Source of the DNA: Microthyrium microscopicum
Taxonomy: Eukaryota > Ascomycota > Dothideomycetes > Microthyriales > Microthyriaceae
NCBI GenBank assembly: GCA_010405405.1
Contig: MU004240.1
Coordinates: forward strand, 388,217 to 452,216
Length of the DNA stretch: 64,000 bases
Direction: 5' to 3'
The position numbers and the translations under genes were made by a program. Of the stretch, positions 59,286 through 64,000 are shown piece after piece (position 1 is the first letter of the stretch; each line of letters opens with the position of its first letter). The notes below the pieces were generated by a model. It was not told where the DNA came from and did no database searches. It saw nothing but the letters and a program-made list of their open reading frames with translations.

Positions 59286-60944
59286 TCACATCCTCCTAGA
59301 TCTTGGGTCCAAAGCCTCGTTCATCTTGAACTCCCTACCCTCCTTCGTTCTCAAACTCCCGCCACCGCCCTCTTGTCTTCTCTCCCATCCGCCAAGCCTC
59401 ACGACCATTACTGTGCAATTGTCACCATCCGAGCTGACTTCGGTCGCAAAGCTCACCAGATCACGCGCCCCTTGCTCTGGCGTTCGAGCCTCCTTGACGA
59501 TATCCACAATCTCTTGGTCGCTCAATTGGCCACTGACGCCATCGGTCATCATCACCATGAAGCTGTATTGCGCGGCGTTGACTTCTACACGCAAGATCTC
59601 AGGCTCGGCGCTGACGCCGATGCGCTTGGAGGGCATATCGCCAAACGAGCGCGTGTTGGCTAGACCGCCCACTCGCTCTTCGCCAAACGAGTCGGTAACG
59701 AAGGTCGCGGCATAACGACGCATACGCTGGGCTTCTAATGGATGGTTTGGGTGGTGAGTTTCTGTCACTGGAATTGCGGTTCCGCTGCCAGTATCGCATA
59801 GCAAGATGCGGGTGTCACCGCAGTGCGCAGTGATGATAGTGGACGTTGCAGCAGGATGCCAGAAGGGTGTCGGCGTAGGAGTCGAAATAAGAGCAACGCT
59901 GCAAGTACTTCCACCCAAGAAGCGTTTTGGTCCGCCAATTGGGTTGGCAGTGCGAGATGGAGCGCCGAGAATTTCGTTCGCGTTGATGGCAGCATCGTCA
60001 CCGCTGGTGTTTTCTTTCGCGACTTGAGCAGCGATGAAATCGTAGTCTGCTTTGAGAAAGGCGTACTCAAGTACCGTCTCAATACAAACCGTCTGCTGAG
60101 GCGGAGGCAGGTGCTTTTGAACCTCGACAAGTTCGTGACCTTTCAGCTCGTGAGGTATCAAGTAGTGATAATTTCCATCCGAGTTTGTCGAAAAGTACTC
60201 TGGTCGAAAGCGTCGAAAATATCCACCCACCAGATCCTTCCAGCCTTTCACCAGCGCCTGTTGCATCCTTACATTTTCCTGATCTGTCTTTTGCATGGCA
60301 TCTTTCTCCTCACCTTGCAACGGCACTTTTTCTTCAGGCCCATCCAAGCTCGAGGCGCTTTTCGGCAGGCTGGTCTTGAGCCCGAAAAGTTTTGCCGCCT
60401 CCTCTATGTATTCATGCAAACGATCCTTGAGGAAATCACTGCATTCGCTGCCTCCATGTCCATCAAATATGCCGAAATAAAACACTTGTGGGTCTCCTGT
60501 AACCGTGCTAGCCGGATTATCTGCTTGACCATCCGGTCGCCTCGCCGATACACTGCGCGGCCGACGCGTCGCAAAGGCGGGGAGCTCGATAGTACCCGCC
60601 TGGTATGTATCCTCGTTATATGGTCGCTGACCGCGGGAAAAATGCGCGCCAAAGTGATGTTTAGCACTACGAAGTGGGATACGGACTACTGTCAGATCGC
60701 GACTGACTCCAGTGACAGGTGATGTAGCGGCAGGTCGATTTGAGGCGGATGGATCGTGGGGTGTGGATTCATTGCGGGGGAGCTTATGGTGAGGTCCTAG
60801 AGGACGCGAATCGGGATGCTGTGAGGATGAAGGGAGATGAGTTGTGAAGTATTCGTGAAAGCGACGCGTTTGTATGGTTATTGGTAGGCGTGTAAAGACG
60901 ATATTGCCCAAGAAAAGACGTGATGGCTGGAGAGAGGTGGGCAT
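59286..60944 (-). CDS. PP2C-type protein phosphatase, probably mitochondrial
   Basis: Single exon, 552 residues. Mg/Mn-dependent Ser/Thr phosphatase. The N-terminal 35 residues are Arg-rich and lack acids (FTRLPITIQTRRFHEYF), a likely mitochondrial presequence. Catalytic core motifs in order: RPYNEDTY with metal ligands Glu111 and Asp112, FGIFDGHGG (Asp161), CGDTRILLCD, a MMTDGV motif, and SSDGDNCTVMVV near the end. All metal-binding acids are present, so it should be active. Long insertions separate the motifs (about residues 185-330). Presequence and layout recall yeast Ptc6/Aup1, linked to mitophagy and pyruvate dehydrogenase. That orthology is probable but not certain. Confidence 0.88.
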   Translation of the reverse strand: MPTSLQPSRLFLGNIVFTRLPITIQTRRFHEYFTTHLPSSSQHPDSRPLGPHHKLPRNESTPHDPSASNRPAATSPVTGVSRDLTVVRIPLRSAKHHFGAHFSRGQRPYNEDTYQAGTIELPAFATRRPRSVSARRPDGQADNPASTVTGDPQVFYFGIFDGHGGSECSDFLKDRLHEYIEEAAKLFGLKTSLPKSASSLDGPEEKVPLQGEEKDAMQKTDQENVRMQQALVKGWKDLVGGYFRRFRPEYFSTNSDGNYHYLIPHELKGHELVEVQKHLPPPQQTVCIETVLEYAFLKADYDFIAAQVAKENTSGDDAAINANEILGAPSRTANPIGGPKRFLGGSTCSVALISTPTPTPFWHPAATSTIITAHCGDTRILLCDTGSGTAIPVTETHHPNHPLEAQRMRRYAATFVTDSFGEERVGGLANTRSFGDMPSKRIGVSAEPEILRVEVNAAQYSFMVMMTDGVSGQLSDQEIVDIVKEARTPEQGARDLVSFATEVSSDGDNCTVMVVRLGGWERRQEGGGGSLRTKEGREFKMNEALDPRSRRM

Positions 60945-61867
60945 CGTGATGTTGAACGGTGTAGTCTGGCTGGGCGCCGCATGGTGTTCAACGAGCGCAA
61001 TTGAGCTTGTTGATGAGTACGAATGCTACCGATGGAGCTTTTGATACCGCTCCAGTAAATTGGAGGGCGTAAAAATAAGATTTCATGAAGCTGAATGAGT
61101 GTTTGGAAAGGAGAGAAGAGACGAGGTTGTGGAAACCGGATAATGCTTCCGATCTTCTCCATGGATTTTGGTGGGGCTATCCGATCAATATAATGGATAA
61201 AATAAATGGCCATACTTTCATTTAACAACTTATTTGATTCTCATCGAGTCCGCACTGGAGCTCTTGGACTAATGAATAGAATCAGAATTAAGGATCCTGG
61301 GTATGCTCTTGCTGTGGTGGTAGACATCACACTTGATGAGAGCATGCCATTGATTTGTCCACCCAGTTAGCGAACTCTCCTTGTAATGCCATAATTTGTA
61401 GCTGCATTTACGCTAGTAATACGGGAGCAATCGAATGAACACGTTGTACATTACATCATGCTACAGAAACGAAGCGAATATCACGAATGCCGACGATACC
61501 AAGCAGCATTACCTTCCTCCTATCTAACGCCGACGCTATTGCAACAAAACACAGAGCTCTGGTACTTACCAGAAAAGCAGTATAAACAAGCATTGCGCCG
61601 TCATTACCTTTCACACACTCTTCTTCTCCTCCTCCTTAGACACCAGGCTTCCGAGAGTTGACCAGGTCGAAGTGCTTTCAGCGGCTCCAGATGGATCGAC
61701 TCGGTCTACGAGGCGCTGCTCGATTGGATTCCATGTGACATGCCTGATGTGAGATCGTCCCCCGTCGCATGCATCGTATTCTGCTTGGCCTATATCAGTC
61801 AGCACATAAAAGTTGTGTGAGCCGATGATATGTATATATTTGGAGCAGGGTTGAGTTTGCTGGGATC
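60945..61867. other. Intergenic: phosphatase promoter, LST8 3' flank
   Basis: About 0.9 kb. A 64-codon minus-strand frame at 61805-61611 has plausible composition and could be an extra 3' exon of LST8, but I found no good junction. Confidence 0.3.
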
Positions 61868-63037
61868 CTAACTCAGTGCAGTATCATTCAGCGCAACACA
61901 CACAGCTCCTCTGTGATGTCCATTGTATTGTCGAATGATAGATCTGCTACTCAGCTCCCAAAGTCTCGCATTGTGGTCGGAACACGCGGTAACCAGGTAG
62001 GCACTATCTGCGCTGAATGCACAATCCCACACCCAACGTTGATGGCCATGTAGTGTCATTTCCAGGGGAAACTTCTCGGGCTCTCCAGCTTCTACTGAAC
62101 CTGGTTCTGCCATATTTTGCTCAACTTTCCAGATCTTTGCAGTGTGATCCGCTGAGCATGTTGCTAGATGTTGGACGTCCGGTGAAAGCAAAACTCTAGT
62201 GATGTACGTGTTATGTGCCGAGAACTTGCAAATTGGGACGAGGGATGTTATATCTCGGCTTTGGTGCATTTTCCATACAAACACACGGCCCTGGTTTAGA
62301 TGTTAGCCAATACATAGCTGCGTCGTTAATAGGCTTACGAGATTATTGCCAGCGCAAAGCATAGAGCCATCACTAGCTACTGTGACGCTAGCAACGCTAA
62401 CATCTTCCTCAGGGATCAATTGATGCGAGCATTTATTCTCGCCCAAGTCCCAGACGCGGACAGTACCCGCACGATCGCAGCTAATTAGCTCACCTGTATT
62501 TGTTAGTCCCAATACATACACAATACAGCGTACATGGGAGTGATCATACCTTGATTTGGATGGATGACAACGTCGTTTACAGGAGATCCATGTTTGTAAT
62601 CTCGTTGAATAGTACCAGATCTCACATCCCAAATCTTGACAGTTCCATCTTCAGAGCTCGTGACCATCCATTTTCCCTCGCAATGAAATGCAACCGCGGT
62701 GACATTAGTAGTGTGACCTTGGAAGGTAAGAATTGGCGTAGGATTTGAAGATTTGACATCGTAAAGTTTGACATTATGGTGGCCCGCAGCGGCCAAGAAG
62801 CGCTTGTCGGGTGATATGCATAATCGATTTACTTGAGAGTCTGGTGAGGGGATGGTTCGAGAGCAGATGCCTGAGAGAGCTTCCCAGAAACGAATCGTGT
62901 GGTCGTATCCGGCTGTAAAGTGTCAGTATAGTGACCCATGATTGCCCAGCAATTGCGATGGTGCAGATATGATCTCTTCTGGACTCGCGCTGGTCTGTTG
63001 CAGGAAGTCGCTTACCTGTGCAAAGAATGACACTCAT
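61868..63037 (-). CDS. LST8: TOR complex WD40 subunit Lst8
   Basis: Seven-bladed WD40 protein that stabilises the Tor kinase domain in TORC1 and TORC2. Exons 63037-63016 (22 nt), 62912-62550, 62493-62339 and 62290-61868 give 320 residues, close to the family size. Characteristic blocks: TAGYDHTIRFWEALSGIC at the start, FLAAAGHHNVKLYDV, GHTTNVTAVAFH, SSEDGTVKIWDVRSG, SPVNDVVIHPNQGELISCD, AGNN joined to GRVFVWKM, SADHTAKIWKVE, and the highly conserved GHQRWVWDCAFSADSAYLVT. A short Pro/Glu insert precedes the last repeats. The ending LNDTALS differs from the family's usual LNDYSE, so the last residues may be mis-spliced in my model. Confidence 0.93.
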
Positions 63038-64000
63038 GGTGGTGGATTTGTCAGCGTTCGAGCGCCGTGTATGAGTACGTGGTGGGCTAAATCATGATAG
63101 TATTGCGAAACGACTAACAAACGCTCGAAGGATGGGATGCTTGTCTTGCTTAGTTACTGCGATGGGGATGGTGTTGAGTTTAGACGAGGCAAGAGCAACG
63201 GGTGACAGATCCAACGGTGGCAGGTGCGGGTGAGAGTGGGATGAGCTTGGAAAGCTGCGACCCTGGCACAGGCCATCTGCAAGGCTGAGACGCTATTCTC
63301 TTTTAGGACGTATCCCAACTTCATTTCTCAGCCTTGCCATTGACCAGCTTCATAGAGAGCAGCATTTTTGTTGATTGATTGATTGATTCGAGCGTGACTA
63401 TTGCAGTATTTTACAAACAATTATTTGTATGCGGACCGAGTGATCAAGTTTCAAAGAGCGAGTGATAAGAGTAGATAATCTGCACAGCAGCCAAGACCTA
63501 CGATGCGGATAAAGGATGGCACGATGTATGCTCCTGATCTTCAATTTGGGGGTAGTTTGATTTGTATTTGAAGTTCCCTTCATAATCCGCCATAGTAAGT
63601 ATAATATCTGCTGGCACTAACGCTCAAGACTTTGGTCAGAAAACCCTGCGACTCCTCAGTGTCTGGCTGGAGTAGCTTCAATATATCAAGCGGCCTTCTA
63701 TCGTCCACTGTCAGATTCCTGTTCAGTGGTTTATCGCCTGTCAACGATACATTGACGTTGCGCAGCGCTTATACGCCTATTAGGCCCCGAAATATATATC
63801 AATCGTTGAATTCGAAATGTAATCCGATATGATTGGCGGAATCTTCCTATTCCCAGAATTGAACAATGTATCGAACGCGTTGATAACAATAGCCCAGTGA
63901 CTGCCACTGAGGCAATTTCACTATGGCAGCCGTAAGGACTCGCTGCAATGCGGAGGTGGACGTTGGTAACATGGAGGCGTAAGAATACCACCTCCAACAT
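63038..64000. other. LST8 upstream region to the window end
   Basis: Contains a TTGA/GATT tetranucleotide microsatellite at 63371-63388. On the minus strand around 63765-63610 a short coding-like stretch (LRNVNVSLTGDKPLNR, then RPLDILKLLQPDTEESQGF) could be an exon of a gene starting beyond the window. It has an acceptor-like site but no second anchor. Confidence 0.3.

Overview
The window is nuclear DNA of a filamentous ascomycete (Pezizomycotina). Most genes are split by short introns of about 45-170 nt with GTANGT donors, CTAAC-like branch points and YAG acceptors. The OMP decarboxylase carries the long acidic insert usual in these fungi, and fungus-specific families are present (Zn2Cys6 regulator, Clg1-type cyclin, Sfm1). 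A pogo-family transposon carries only TAG nonsense codons, as repeat-induced point mutation would leave. A Leotiomycete is my guess from protein flavour only; I cannot fix the genus.

Layout. 0.3-13 kb, all on the minus strand: a bZIP factor, a Sec4/Rab8 GTPase, NCA2, an AGC kinase, a membrane protein of unknown role and the ESCRT-II subunit Vps22. 13.3-14.7 kb: ribosomal protein L7 (plus), whose second intron holds a box C/D snoRNA. 14.7-19 kb is gene-poor, with a gene-like minus-strand stretch at 16.3-17.5 kb. 20.4-22 kb: a Clg1-like cyclin behind a pyrimidine-rich leader. 24-27.6 kb: pyrG, with a dead 1.8-kb pogo element in its upstream region. 28.9-36.4 kb: ATG27, a 91-residue membrane protein, glutathione reductase with two in-frame starts, a disordered protein and a small cysteine-rich secreted protein. 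38.2-42.5 kb: RHO1 and a GPI-type aspartic protease. 44.6-50.8 kb: a mitochondrial protein of unknown role, CCZ1, and methionyl-tRNA formyltransferase with an unusual C-terminal extension. 51.9-58.3 kb: a sugar transporter, SFM1, and a divergent pair made of an NmrA-like protein and a transcription factor with two tandem Zn2Cys6 clusters. 58.4-59.1 kb: a probable gene relic. 59.3-63 kb: a PP2C phosphatase and LST8.

Most genes are core housekeeping functions. Several belong to membrane traffic and growth control (Sec4, Vps22, Atg27, Ccz1, Rho1, Lst8, an S6-kinase-like AGC kinase), but nothing suggests they form one cluster. I see no complete secondary-metabolite cluster, tRNA, CRISPR or prokaryotic-type system. 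The points most worth a second look are the snoRNA, the double zinc-cluster regulator with its divergent NmrA-like partner, the formyltransferase extension, and the two unassigned coding-like stretches.

Exon boundaries were placed by eye from splice signals and reading-frame continuity; every spliced model given as complete sums to a whole number of codons.
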